A stretch of DNA of 64,000 bases, taken from contig NZ_AP024564.1 in NCBI RefSeq assembly GCF_018409545.1, positions 1 through 64,000 of the forward strand, in the 5' to 3' direction. Both the position numbers and the translations under genes were made by a program. The stretch comes from Allochromatium tepidum (GTDB taxonomy: Bacteria; Pseudomonadota; Gammaproteobacteria; Chromatiales; Chromatiaceae). Shown one piece after another: positions 8,403 to 16,381 of the stretch (within the stretch, counting starts at the first letter, position 1; each line of letters opens with the position of its first letter). The notes under the pieces were generated by a model. It did no database searches. It was not told where the DNA came from and was given only the letters and a program-made list of their open reading frames with translations.

Positions 8403-8831
8403 TCAGGCATCGCAGGAATTATTCTGGTCGACGACAGAGAAACACGCTTCCAGTAACGACATCAAATTCATTCTGGTTTCCGAATCGAGATTTTCGGTGA
8501 GCCCCCAGACCCCAACTGCTGCGAGAATGATTTCGCAGGGGGACTCGGAGTTGATAGGGTTTCTCAAAGCGTTCAGCACCAAGTGCTGAACGTGGCTTGC
8601 TTCGTAGATGATTTGCTGCTTTCCAGCGGCGTGTTCCAGAGCATCAAGGCCGATCTCCAGCGCCACCCCACCACTACCATTGAGATCCACGTAATTCGAT
8701 AGTGCCTCTTTCAGCTCATCGATCGTGCTGGGAGTCGCCTCGGTCTCCCATGCCGGTAGGGCCTCGAACGGTAGCGACTCGAATACAGGGCTAAAATCGG
8801 AAACAGCGGGAGTGAAGTGAGTGGGTGCCAT
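8403..8831 (-). CDS. Hypothetical protein
   Basis: A 142-residue acidic protein with no recognised motif and a mostly helical appearance. AAGGAT lies at a suitable distance before the ATG. tnpB debris lies on both sides, so its original neighbours are lost. A segment with alternating hydrophobic residues at about 80-115 could pack as a helical bundle. No function can be proposed. Confidence 0.5.
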   Translation of the reverse strand: MAPTHFTPAVSDFSPVFESLPFEALPAWETEATPSTIDELKEALSNYVDLNGSGGVALEIGLDALEHAAGKQQIIYEASHVQHLVLNALRNPINSESPCEIILAAVGVWGLTENLDSETRMNLMSLLEACFSVVDQNNSCDA

Positions 8832-8877
8832 GATGAAATCCTTGTGTTGTGCCAGTTGTGCAATATTCGCCTTGTCT

Positions 8878-8968
8878 CCTGCCGCCAGGATGTTGCGCGC
8901 CGCGTCTACCCACGGCTAAAGCCGGGGGCTTCCGGGGGGCTTCTCGCGCCAATCTGGTGAGATTTTTA
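8878..8968. repeat. IS605/tnpB debris
   Basis: A 25-bp piece identical to the tnpB C-terminal coding region (8878-8903) is followed by a hairpin CACGGCTAAAGCCG and the sequence GCGCCAATCTGGTGA. The latter occurs inverted at the mini-element 18910-18955. The rest of this 270-bp gap holds only AT-rich DNA and the terminator at 9053. Confidence 0.5.
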
Positions 8969-9052
8969 TGTTTTTTAAGAAAAATTAATACAGTTTGTCA
9001 CCGTTTTTTGTGTGACACAGTTCATATTTTTGCATTTTTTAGACAAGGGCGT

Positions 9053-9085
9053 TCAAAAAACCCCAACACTCAATGAGTGCTGGGG
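9053..9085 (-). terminator. Rho-independent terminator of the VWA gene
   Basis: On the minus strand CCCCAGCACTC pairs with GAGTGTTGGGG and is followed by TTTTTT, 16 bases after the stop codon at 9101. Confidence 0.8.
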
Positions 9086-9100
9086 TGTTGCGGGTCGTGT

Positions 9101-10870
9101 TTAGTGACGCAGCAGCGCCTTCTGGGCCATCTGAAAGATGGCCTCGCGAAGCCCGTTCACGTCATGTATGACCCTGTAGTCTTCAAAGATTTTCTGCATG
9201 AATGCCCCCGTATCGGGGCCAATGCCGATGCCCAACACGATCATCCCGTCCTGGCGCATCCGTTTCACCAAGGCACGGGAGTTTGAGGTCCCGTCGTCCG
9301 GCATACCATCAGTCATCACGATCATGACCTTTTTCTCCTCCTTCTGATTGAGGAGTATCCCGCTGACCGAAACCAGTGCTTCGGCCAGTGGCGTCCCACC
9401 CCCATTGGGGATATGGAACCGCTGCCGGGCGCTACTCAGGCGCTCTCCATGACGCAGCACGGAAAGCAGGCGTCCGTTGTGGAACGCCGAAACCCCCAGA
9501 TTCACTCGTGGAAGCACATCAACAGCCTCAGCAATGGCCAACGCACTTGTGTCGGCTTCCTGGATCTGTCCGTCCGTCATCGATCCGGAGGCATCTACCA
9601 GGATGTGCATCGCAGCAGCAATCGTGCGTGCCTCCTCCTGAGCACGAAAAACGCGCCCATCCCCAATCGCTGTCCGTGCCAGACGTGATGCCATCAAACG
9701 TCGACCGTCCATCCGAGCACGCGGACGAACCCGCGCCTCCCCTTCTAGCAGCGTGCGTAGCCGCTGACGCAATGGCCCGCTTAATGCCCTAGCCACCTCC
9801 AGATTGGCATACTGCCCCTTCCCGTTCCAGAAGCGCTCCCAAGGAAGCGCCGATACGGTAGGGGCGGCGCAACCGCCGGCTTCCATAGCCAGAGCCCGAC
9901 CGAGGCGATCCCCCAGGTCTGTTGCCAGATCATCCGATACGTTATTCGCACCGGCTCCCTTCGCCGCCAGTTTCCTCAGTGTCGCGCGTTGGTCCTGTTC
10001 TGACGGTGTGCTCCCCCCCCCCGAACTGGCCCCCTGCTGTTGCCCGACGTCGGTTTGTTGCGTCGAGCTTGCGTCGCCGGACTGGTTTCCATCCATCGAG
10101 GCGTCATCCGGCCGGCCTGAGCCATCGCAAGACGCCCCATCCGTGGCGGATGAAGCGTCCGTCCCCTGTCCATTGTTTTGATCTCCGGTCCTCGGCCGAG
10201 GCTCCGGTTGTTGCGGTTGGCTTTCGGCCTGAATTAGATCCAGGACTGCCTGGGCCATCCGCGCCGTGTCCTCTGTTGCCTCTTTTCCGGGCCGCAGATA
10301 CGGCAAACCCCCCAACAACGCTTCCAGCTTGCGCCGGAATGTCTCAGGGAAGGTCGCCTCAAAGACGCTCTGCGCCTGGCGATCCACGGTGGCCAACGCC
10401 ACTTGTTTCAGTACCCGATGTCGCCGACTGATCAACAGCCAACTGGTCAGCACAACCTCGGGTTCGTCGCCCAGAACCGGTGCGGCAAACGCTGCCGGAT
10501 CTTCCTGAAATAAGTGACCAACCAAGTCGGACAGCACCCGGGCCATGCCCGGAAACTCGGCGATCAAGGCTCGCTCGATGCGAACATCCTCCAGGATATT
10601 GAGGATGTGCTTGGCCAGCGGTCCCTGCCGCGCAAACACCTGAAACACGCCCATGTCGGTGTTTCGGATATGGCTGGCCTCATGCCCGCCCTAACCATAG
10701 GCCTTGGCGCGCAATGACGGCGAACCGTCGATCGGCAGCGCCGGGATTCGGATGGTGTGACCATCCGTCGAGGCTTCATATCCACCAATGTGGATCTCAA
10801 CCCCGAGCTTCCCCGCCAGCGTCTTGACGACGATAGGCAGGGCTTGTTCAACGACATTCATCCCAGTCAT
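9101..10870 (-). CDS. CobT-like VWA-domain protein with an in-frame TAG at codon 60
   Basis: Read through the TAG at 10693-10691 this is a 589-residue protein. Residues 1-59 end AKAYG; after the TAG come GGHEASHIRNTD (a HExxH-like segment), a low-complexity Gln/Ser/Gly/Asp linker, and a C-terminal von Willebrand A domain with the MIDAS motif DASGS and a later MTDG. This is the plan of CobT-like partners of CobS/MoxR ATPases, and such an ATPase is encoded at 11544. The start at 10870 has GAGG upstream within a conserved leader. If TAG is not read through, translation could restart at the ATG at 10654 and lose the HExxH segment. Confidence 0.75.
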
Positions 10871-10970
10871 GGTAATCGCCTCAAAAAAAGTGCCCGGCGG
10901 GATGCCGTGGCTTCGGGTGTGGCTTGACGCTATGCCAAGCTCCAAGAGAAGTTGTGGGGCAGAAAAAGTC
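10871..10970 (-). promoter_or_regulatory. Structured 5' leader of the VWA gene (leader family member)
   Basis: The minus-strand RNA runs T-rich tract, box GCCCCACAACTTCT, a long conserved central part almost identical to the leaders at 11454 and 12808, a hairpin CGGC-ATCCC-GCCG and the Shine-Dalgarno GAGG. CTTC (10951-10948) can pair with GAGG (10882-10879) through one G-U pair. The anti-SD and SD differ from the other copies but still match each other. Confidence 0.65.
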
Positions 10971-11084
10971 GTTGCTGATTCCGATACTTGTGGCGGATCG
11001 CTGGAAGATTTCTCGCCGGATATCGGCACACTGGATAAAGGCGGATCGGTCGAGCGGGCTGGCCTTCGCGCACGTCGTGACGGA

Positions 11085-11148
11085 CTTTTTTTGTCCCGCA
11101 ACTCCTCTCGAAGTTCTCGCATCCCGCGAGGACATTCTGGAGAAGTCT
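11085..11148 (+). promoter_or_regulatory. Structured 5' leader, short form (leader family member)
   Basis: T-rich tract, box GTCCCGCAACTCCT, hairpin TTCTCGC-ATCCC-GCGAGGA (7 bp with one G-U), then GGAG before the ATG. CTCC (11102-11105) pairs with GGAG (11139-11142). The stem sequence differs from the other copies by compensating changes. Confidence 0.6.
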
Positions 11149-11295
11149 ATGAAAAGTGTGATGACAGCAGCGATCCTTGGCGCATTTTATTGGGGTGCCG
11201 GCCAACTGGGGTTCTCAGTTGGCGATGACCTCGGTGATCGCATCACCGATCGGTTAAATGAAAGAGCAGCGATGATCGACGAGTATTCTCGTTAA
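11149..11295 (+). CDS. Small protein, 48 residues
   Basis: The ATG at 11149 follows a leader and GGAG Shine-Dalgarno. The product starts MKSVMTAAILGAFYWGAG, a possible short hydrophobic helix, and ends in a charged helix (DRITDRLNERAAMIDEY). It is divergent from the VWA gene and upstream of the AAA gene. The leader, proper spacing and a terminator at 11421 support it as a real small gene. Function unknown. Confidence 0.5.
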   Translation: MKSVMTAAILGAFYWGAGQLGFSVGDDLGDRITDRLNERAAMIDEYSR

Positions 11296-11420
11296 TCATC
11301 GCGCCTCTCCCCGATATCCGGGTCGCCGCACGGCTTCCCCGGACGTTCCGACGTCAGCACCGCCTTGCGGTCCGCTGACTTGAGTCTGCGGTGCGCCATG
11401 CGCCTCCAGACATCTCCCTA

Positions 11421-11454
11421 AACCCCTTTCAGCCTTGCTGTTAGGGGTTTTTCT
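11421..11454 (+). terminator. Rho-independent terminator
   Basis: CCCCTTTCAGC-CTT-GCTGTTAGGGG followed by TTTTTC. Its T-run is directly continuous with the leader of the AAA gene. Confidence 0.8.
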
Positions 11455-11543
11455 TGCCCCGCAACTCCTCGTGGAGCTTGGCATAGCGTCAAGCCACACC
11501 CGAAGCCACGGCATCCCGCCGGGCACTTTTCTGAGGAAAGACC
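11454..11543 (+). promoter_or_regulatory. Structured 5' leader of the AAA gene (leader family member)
   Basis: Box GCCCCGCAACTCCT, small hairpin CTCC-TCGT-GGAG, hairpin CGGC-ATCCC-GCCG and Shine-Dalgarno GAGGA seven bases before the ATG. TCCTC (11466-11470) is complementary to GAGGA (11533-11537). About 75 bases are identical to the leader at 12808. Confidence 0.65.
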
Positions 11544-12509
11544 ATGCAAACACAAATCGAACTGTCAGTGTTCGTGCCCGGTGCCCAGGGCACCGTTATG
11601 GGCTTCGCGCCCGGACATGAACTGTCATCATTCGTCCCCAAGCCGACGACGGGGTATCAATTCCCCAAGACGGCACTCCGGGATATGTTTACCTTTCTTG
11701 GGTGCTCCGACGGTGATGGCCTGTTCCTCAGCGGCCCAACAGGCTGCGGAAAGACCAGCCTGATCCTTGAGGTCGCGGCCCGGCTTAACTGGCCGGTTCG
11801 GCGGGTCAATGGACACGCACGGCTAGAGCTTCACGAGCTCATCGGGAGCATGAGCCTGGCACCCGTCCAGGGAGGAGGCACGGCGACGCGCTTCCAGCAC
11901 GGACCACTGGCCATGGCTATGCGTGAGGGTTCGATCTTCATCTTGGATGAGATCGATCTCATCGATCCGGCGATCTCAGCCGGACTCAACGCAATACTGG
12001 AGGGAAATCCTCTGGTGATCGCCGAGAATGGCGGCGAGGTCATTCATCCACACCCGAACTTCCGGTTCATCGCGACCGGAAACACGGCGGGGCTCGGGGA
12101 CGATACCGGCGCTTATGCGGGGACAGTGACCCAAAATCTGGCCTACATGGACCGTTTTTGGGTCGTCCAGGTGGGCTACCCGACTCAAGACGTCGAGGAG
12201 CAGATCCTTGAAGCCCGGTTTTCAGGACTCTTGGACCGGCGTATCGCAACGTCGATGGTTCGCGTGGCCAACGCGGTTCGTGAGCAATTCATCGGAACGG
12301 GAAACGCCGAAGCGACCCTCTCGATTACGTTCTCCACGAGAACCCTGATTCGGTGGGCGCAGATCTTGCTGCATATATCTCGATCGCCGATCGATGGCAG
12401 CAAGCTGGAGTACGGCTTGGATCGCGCACTGACGATGCGGGCAAGACCGCATGAGAGAGAGGCGATCATCCACATCTGTCGGTCGATCTTCGGATCGCTG
12501 TGGACCTGA
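11544..12509 (+). CDS. CobS/MoxR-like AAA+ ATPase
   Basis: A 321-residue AAA+ protein: Walker A GPTGCGKTS at residues 64-72, Walker B FILDEID at about 131-137, sensor-1 region FIATGNT near 172. The arrangement matches the CobS/MoxR/NorQ group, which remodel client complexes together with a VWA-domain partner. That partner is the divergent gene at 9101. The DUF3150 gene downstream completes a set often seen on ICEs, plasmids and large phages next to annealing proteins. The client is unknown. The stop codon is followed at once by IS605 debris. Confidence 0.85.
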   Translation: MQTQIELSVFVPGAQGTVMGFAPGHELSSFVPKPTTGYQFPKTALRDMFTFLGCSDGDGLFLSGPTGCGKTSLILEVAARLNWPVRRVNGHARLELHELIGSMSLAPVQGGGTATRFQHGPLAMAMREGSIFILDEIDLIDPAISAGLNAILEGNPLVIAENGGEVIHPHPNFRFIATGNTAGLGDDTGAYAGTVTQNLAYMDRFWVVQVGYPTQDVEEQILEARFSGLLDRRIATSMVRVANAVREQFIGTGNAEATLSITFSTRTLIRWAQILLHISRSPIDGSKLEYGLDRALTMRARPHEREAIIHICRSIFGSLWT

Positions 12510-12529
12510 TCACCGCTGACCCGGTGCGC

Positions 12530-12770
12530 GACAAGCCCCGCCGTTCAGGGCGGGGAAGGATAACGCGGACGGCGGAGCCGTCCTATAGTTCCATTGTCGG
12601 CGATAACCACGCCGACCTACGGCAGGACATGCCGGAAGTTACGCCTGTGGAGATACGAGCAGCGGTTGCGCACTCGGCCCAGGAACCCCCCCGAAGCGAC
12701 TCAGGGGCGGCTCAATGCCGCGCCTCGTCGCCGTAGGAATCTCCGGCCTTCAGGCCGGGGAGGATGTCAA
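12530..12770 (+). mobile_element. Non-autonomous IS605-type remnant between AAA and DUF3150 genes
   Basis: A left hairpin AGCCCCGCCGTTCAGGGCGG (12533-12552) and a right hairpin CCGGCCTTCAGGCCGG followed by GGAGGATGTCAA (ending 12770) enclose about 190 bp without a gene. The right end is the same as that of the intact tnpB element; the left hairpin recurs at about 33017. Confidence 0.6.
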
Positions 12771-12777
12771 CACCCGA

Positions 12778-12809
12778 CCCCATCAGTCCTTGGCTGATGG
12801 GGTTTTTTC
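12778..12809 (+). terminator. Rho-independent terminator
   Basis: CCCCATCAG-TCCTTGG-CTGATGGGG followed by TTTTTT. It presumably ended the AAA transcript before the IS605 remnant was inserted, and now abuts the next leader. Confidence 0.8.
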
Positions 12810-12901
12810 TTGCCCCGCAACTCCTCGTGGAGCTTGGCATAGCGTCAAGCCACACCCGAAGCCACGGCATCCCGCCGGGCATGTTTTACGAGGAAAAAGT
12901 C
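12808..12901 (+). promoter_or_regulatory. Structured 5' leader of the DUF3150 gene (leader family member)
   Basis: Box GCCCCGCAACTCCT and the following 70 bases are identical to the AAA leader up to the GGGCA after the ATCCC hairpin; the last part differs. TCCTC (12822-12826) pairs with GAGGA (12890-12894). Confidence 0.65.
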
Positions 12902-13957
12902 ATGACCGACATCACAGTTTTGAGAAAACTCAACGTTGTGTCCATCGACATCTCCAGTTGGTCCGGCGGGGCTAACCTGAAGAAGGAGGACATCGGGGTC
13001 GACATACCCGACAGGGCCTTCAGTTTGGGTCGGAAGTACCTCATAGCGCCTGAGAGGATCTCGCCGTTTTCGACGATCCGTCGGCGGGCGCGCGAGCGTT
13101 GCTTGAAGGTGGGCACTCGATTCGTTGGAGGTTTTGCCATCCCGGCCGAACCAGAGGTGATGGAGGCGCTTACCTCCGATTTGGAGGAAATGCGCCTGGA
13201 GTTTGAGTCCAGGAAAGCTCAGCTACTGCGTGAGTTTTTTCACGCAGTCGATGAGTGGGTTGAGGAACCTGAAGTAGCCCCGTATGAAGAGCTCATCCGG
13301 GCGTCGCTTCCCAGCCTTCGCTCGATCGAGCGGCGGATTCAGTTCCGCTACTCAATCTTTCAAATCGGGGCCGCTGAGTCGGCTCCCGTTGAGCCACTTG
13401 AGGCCGAAGTCTCGGCACTGAGGACAAACCTCTTCACTGAGGTGGCCGAGGACGCCGGGCAACTTTACAAGTCCTTTGTAGAAAGGAATCTTCGTGAGGG
13501 ACTTGAGAAGCTGGATTGGAACTTCGGTTCCAGAAAAACCCTTCATGCGCTGACCAATCTCCGCAACAAGCTCAAGGGGCTGGAGTTCCTTGATCCGAGG
13601 ATCCCACCGGTCGTCGATGAAATCGATCGCACGGTGAAGAGCCTGCCGGAACAGGGAAAACTTGAGGGAGCCGCGATGCGCAACCTCTGCTCGTTGTTGA
13701 TCATCCTCTCGGATGATCAGCGGATGCTCCAGCTTGGAGAAGGGCTGCTGAACGTAAGCGCCGTCGTCCAGGAGGAGTTCGGCAATTTGTTACAGCGACA
13801 GGCAGAAGAGGTCAAGACGCCGACAGCGTCTGAGACCACGCCTTCAAACGAGGAGGAGAATGAGTTCCCGGATGTCATCTGGGAAGAAGCCGACATGCAG
13901 TCGGCACCTCCGGTGATGCCGACGCTCGACGTGTCGAGCTTCACCCTCGACTTCTAA
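12902..13957 (+). CDS. DUF3150-family protein
   Basis: A 351-residue protein beginning with an SIDISSWSGGANLKKEDIG segment characteristic of DUF3150 proteins, followed by long helical, heptad-like regions (about 90-300) and an acidic tail. DUF3150 genes commonly sit beside CobS-like ATPase and VWA genes on mobile elements. The start at 12902 is set by GAGGA eight bases upstream in the leader. Its biochemical role is not known; a structural or adaptor role in an ATPase-VWA complex is my inference. Confidence 0.7.
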   Translation: MTDITVLRKLNVVSIDISSWSGGANLKKEDIGVDIPDRAFSLGRKYLIAPERISPFSTIRRRARERCLKVGTRFVGGFAIPAEPEVMEALTSDLEEMRLEFESRKAQLLREFFHAVDEWVEEPEVAPYEELIRASLPSLRSIERRIQFRYSIFQIGAAESAPVEPLEAEVSALRTNLFTEVAEDAGQLYKSFVERNLREGLEKLDWNFGSRKTLHALTNLRNKLKGLEFLDPRIPPVVDEIDRTVKSLPEQGKLEGAAMRNLCSLLIILSDDQRMLQLGEGLLNVSAVVQEEFGNLLQRQAEEVKTPTASETTPSNEEENEFPDVIWEEADMQSAPPVMPTLDVSSFTLDF

Positions 13958-13962
13958 CCTAA

Positions 13963-13999
13963 CCCCGACCACGGTCTCCCTTTGGGAGCCGGGGTTTCC
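13963..13999 (+). terminator. Rho-independent terminator of the DUF3150 gene
   Basis: CCCC...GGTCTCCC-TTT-GGGAGCC.GGGG followed by TTTCCTTTG, six bases after the stop codon. Confidence 0.75.
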
Positions 14000-14062
14000 T
14001 TTGTGTCCGGCAATTCCTGTTGAAGCCGAAGCCTATTGCTGAGGCATTGAGAGGAACGTGTG
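13995..14062 (+). promoter_or_regulatory. Structured 5' leader, short form (leader family member)
   Basis: Box GTCCGGCAATTCCT, hairpin GCCGAAGC-CTATT-GCTGAGGC (with a GA/GA internal pair) and Shine-Dalgarno AGGAA. TTCCT (14014-14018) is complementary to AGGAA (14052-14056), again matching although both differ from the other copies. Confidence 0.6.
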
Positions 14063-14263
14063 ATGAAACACAAGCCGCAAGCGACCGAAGGTCGCGCCCG
14101 CTTCACTGTGCTCGAGCGCAGCCGGCGTGCCGTGCTGGCCATGAAGCGCCGCCAGCTGGCCATACGCATCGGCCAGATCGCGGTGTTCGCAGCCCTCATA
14201 GCGCTGCTCGTCGTAGCCGTTGCCGGCTACATAGCCGCTCCGGATCCATTCTATGGGCCGTAG
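14063..14263 (+). CDS. Small membrane protein, 66 residues
   Basis: A strongly basic N-terminus (about 35 residues) is followed by one hydrophobic segment (IGQIAVFAALIALLVVAVAGY) and a short tail, so it is a likely single-pass membrane protein with its basic part in the cytoplasm. It has a leader, AGGAA Shine-Dalgarno and its own terminator, which supports a real gene. The function is unknown. Confidence 0.6.
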   Translation: MKHKPQATEGRARFTVLERSRRAVLAMKRRQLAIRIGQIAVFAALIALLVVAVAGYIAAPDPFYGP

Positions 14264-14280
14264 CGGCTGATCTCCACCCG

Positions 14281-14313
14281 CCCCCAATGGCCTTGCTGTT
14301 GGGGGCTCTTTCT
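14281..14313 (+). terminator. Rho-independent terminator
   Basis: CCCCCAA...GGCCTTGC...TTGGGGG followed by CTCTTTCTTTT, 17 bases after the stop of the small membrane-protein gene. Confidence 0.75.
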
Positions 14314-14323
14314 TTTGTGCGCG

Positions 14324-14350
14324 CAAAAAAATGCCCGCTCAGCGCGGGCA
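14324..14350 (-). terminator. Rho-independent terminator of the minus-strand gene
   Basis: On the minus strand GCCCGCGCTGAGCGGGC is followed by ATTTTTTT, downstream of the stop at 14381. Confidence 0.8.
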
Positions 14351-14380
14351 AATCAAAGGCCAGAAAGAAAGAGGCTGAGC

Positions 14381-15232
14381 CTAAGCGGAAAGGGACAGTG
14401 CGATCGCTTGCGCTTGCCGTGCAGCCTCCATCGCTGCGGCCCGCGCCCGTTCTTGCTGGACGTGGTTTGCCCAACGGATACGGATGGCCTTGACCCAATC
14501 CGGCAAGGTCTCAAATTGAAAATCCCTGGAGGGAACGGCTTTGCGCACATGGTTGCTGCGAATCGCTGCAACCGATTCCCCGTTGTCGGGGCGCTTGGCG
14601 GACATTACGATACCTGTCACAAAGACCGCCATGCCGACTGTGACTACCTTTCGGTAAGAGGGAGCGTGCTTACCGGCAATCTCGACTGGAATCAGGAGTT
14701 GTGGACTTTCAGCTTGGCGAAGCATGAAGATCAAGCGATCCCGCTCATGATCTTGGTCCCGAACCAGCATGGGGGCACCGTCGACGAAACCAGCGAGTTC
14801 GATCGTGTTACTGACGGGGGTAAATGTCTCTGGAAGCTCAAAACTTTCAAAAGCTCCGTCGTTTCCTGAAAGATCCAATTGTGAAAAATCCCCTGTAGTC
14901 CGCATATCGAGCAGCGTGGGGCGGTCGATCATTTTGGCAACCAATCGGGCGTGGCGACCTGCTTTGACATCATCGTCATCATCACCTTTGATGCCGGAGT
15001 AGACGTGGCAGATCAGCTTGACATTATCTGCGACTTTGAAGTCATCCGGTATCCGATCTCCCCGCTCCAGGTGGATAGGAATCAGTTTGCTCTCATCGGC
15101 TGATCGAGTGATCTTGATGATTTTTTTTTCGTGATCGATTTCATGGATTTTACCCACAAGCCAGGCAACGTTGCGGCAACCGGCCACATAGGCATACTTG
15201 TGGGGCTTATCGGCTTCGTGTAACGGAATCAC
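14381..15232 (-). CDS. Hypothetical protein with possible OB-like domain
   Basis: A 283-residue protein starting at a GTG preceded by AGGAG. Residues 15-75 alternate strands in a way that could be an OB fold, and an Asp-rich loop (DDDDD) lies near 85. The C-terminus is a basic helix rich in Arg, Ala and Gln. I do not recognise a family. It has a strong-looking promoter with an operator-like palindrome over the -35 region and its own terminator, so it is a separately regulated single-gene unit. Confidence 0.6.
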   Translation of the reverse strand: MIPLHEADKPHKYAYVAGCRNVAWLVGKIHEIDHEKKIIKITRSADESKLIPIHLERGDRIPDDFKVADNVKLICHVYSGIKGDDDDDVKAGRHARLVAKMIDRPTLLDMRTTGDFSQLDLSGNDGAFESFELPETFTPVSNTIELAGFVDGAPMLVRDQDHERDRLIFMLRQAESPQLLIPVEIAGKHAPSYRKVVTVGMAVFVTGIVMSAKRPDNGESVAAIRSNHVRKAVPSRDFQFETLPDWVKAIRIRWANHVQQERARAAAMEAARQAQAIALSLSA

Positions 15233-15391
15233 ACGTATTCTCCTAAGCGTTTATGGATGACAAATTTCCGCCCAAGGTGGACTGCCGCCGGGCGTAGGTG
15301 GCAAGTCAAGCGCGCTCCCACAGTGTCGCCGCCGATGGAACCTTTGGCGGACCAACAAATGAGACACAAAAAACGCAAAATATATGCTAAC

Positions 15392-15419
15392 ATTATACAG
15401 CCAAAAGTACAATGTACAA
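15392..15419 (-). promoter_or_regulatory. Promoter with overlapping GTACAATGTAC operator-like site
   Basis: On the minus strand TTGTAC (15419-15414) and TATAAT (15397-15392) are separated by 16 bases, a near-consensus sigma-70 promoter for the gene starting at 15232. GTACAATGTAC (15407-15417) overlaps the -35 box and spacer, as a repressor site would. Confidence 0.55.
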
Positions 15420-15479
15420 AGCGTTAGCGCATATCTAATTTAGTGGAAAAAATAAAAAAGACGTGTAATCATGGTGCGG

Positions 15480-15705
15480 TCAACTCCCCCGCCCTGAAGG
15501 GCGGAGCTTGTGAGAGCCGGCTGGGTTGACCAGCCTCAGCCCGCCTGACCGGGACGGTCGAAAGGGGCTCCGTGTGCCACAGGTCGCCAAGACTCACCTT
15601 CCTCAGTCCGCCGCTCTGAAAGGTCGAGACCTGCACCTGTTTCCGGCGGCGGCACGGTCGTAGCCGCTCTCCCTCCCCGCCCTTCAGGGCGGGGGTTTCT
15701 CGCCG
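15480..15705. mobile_element. Non-autonomous IS605-type element (copy 1)
   Basis: Hairpin ends at 15486-15506 and 15672-15692 bracket a sequence whose first 155 bp recurs inverted at 19650-19812 (GGCTCTCACAAGC..., CGACCGTCCCGGTC...). There is no transposase. The remainder of the 480-bp gap holds the promoter at 15392-15419 and AT-rich DNA. Confidence 0.6.
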
Positions 15706-15713
15706 AGGAACTG

Positions 15714-16229
15714 ATGACAAAAGCCAAAAAAAAGTTAGAGTTTCCTGGTGCTGCCTTGATTAGTGCTCTCCATACACGGGCGGAAGAACTAGGCGTGGAT
15801 CGGCATCAGATGGCTGCGGCCTTGGGCATCACCTATCCCTATCTGCGGGCACTGTCGAGCGGTGGTCGTCCCATTTCGGGCTTGAGCGAAGAAAAGCTGC
15901 GAAACATGGCGGATTTCTTGGGATGCACCTTCGGGCAAGTTCTGATGAAGGCAGGAATCCTTCGCCCAGAGGATTTCGTGGACACACGGGAAGTCAGCAT
16001 AGACGTGCAGCTTGAAGGGGTCGTTGCGCTGATGCGCAAGCATCAGGACTGGAGCAACGTGGCCCCGACCGAGGAGGAATGGGCATCGCTGTCCCGCCCT
16101 ACCCGGTTGGGGGTCGCCATGCTTTGGGAGCGCGAACTGGGGCGAGAGTTGCTACAGAAGGTGCCTTTGGTGATCGTGGAAAGGGCATCAGAGAAGATGT
16201 CAAAATCGCCTAAAAAGCAAGCAGGTTGA
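15714..16229 (+). CDS. XRE-family HTH regulator
   Basis: A 171-residue protein. Residues 12-65 contain a helix-turn-helix of the XRE type (MAAALGITYPYLRALSSGGRPISGL), followed by a helical C-terminal domain and a basic tail. GAGGA precedes the ATG at 15714, although this Shine-Dalgarno lies at the edge of an IS605 hairpin, so the native upstream region may be lost. It could be the regulator for one of the operator families nearby. Confidence 0.7.
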   Translation: MTKAKKKLEFPGAALISALHTRAEELGVDRHQMAAALGITYPYLRALSSGGRPISGLSEEKLRNMADFLGCTFGQVLMKAGILRPEDFVDTREVSIDVQLEGVVALMRKHQDWSNVAPTEEEWASLSRPTRLGVAMLWERELGRELLQKVPLVIVERASEKMSKSPKKQAG

Positions 16230-16237
16230 GATGCTGT

Positions 16238-16372
16238 TCCTTGACAGCCGATCGCGCGTCGAAGGGGGCTTGCCGACGGTCACGGCCAGGCGCCCGTTGG
16301 GCCTGGAGACCCCGTTGGATTCGCCCCCAGAACCCCTCGGCTTTAGCCGTGGGGAGGTTCAGTCGTAGATCG
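16238..16372. mobile_element. Non-autonomous IS605-type remnant (second hairpin family)
   Basis: About 125 bp, from CTTGACAGCCGATCGCG to the hairpin GGCTTTAGCC with GTGGGGAGGTTCAG. It is repeated almost identically at 42464-42587, and its right half again at 32913-32950. Confidence 0.6.
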
Positions 16373-16381
16373 GCAACCCGT

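Noticed and set aside
9804-10431. Plus-strand frames opposite the VWA gene linker
   Set aside because: Pro/Ser/Arg-rich shadows of a Gln/Ser/Gly-rich linker; the VWA frame has the MIDAS motif, leader and terminator.
10871-12901. Leader copies as ordinary dispersed repeats or IS ends
   Set aside because: They always end at a Shine-Dalgarno a few bases before a start codon, have no inverted ends or target duplications, and diverged copies keep base-pairing, which fits RNA leaders better.
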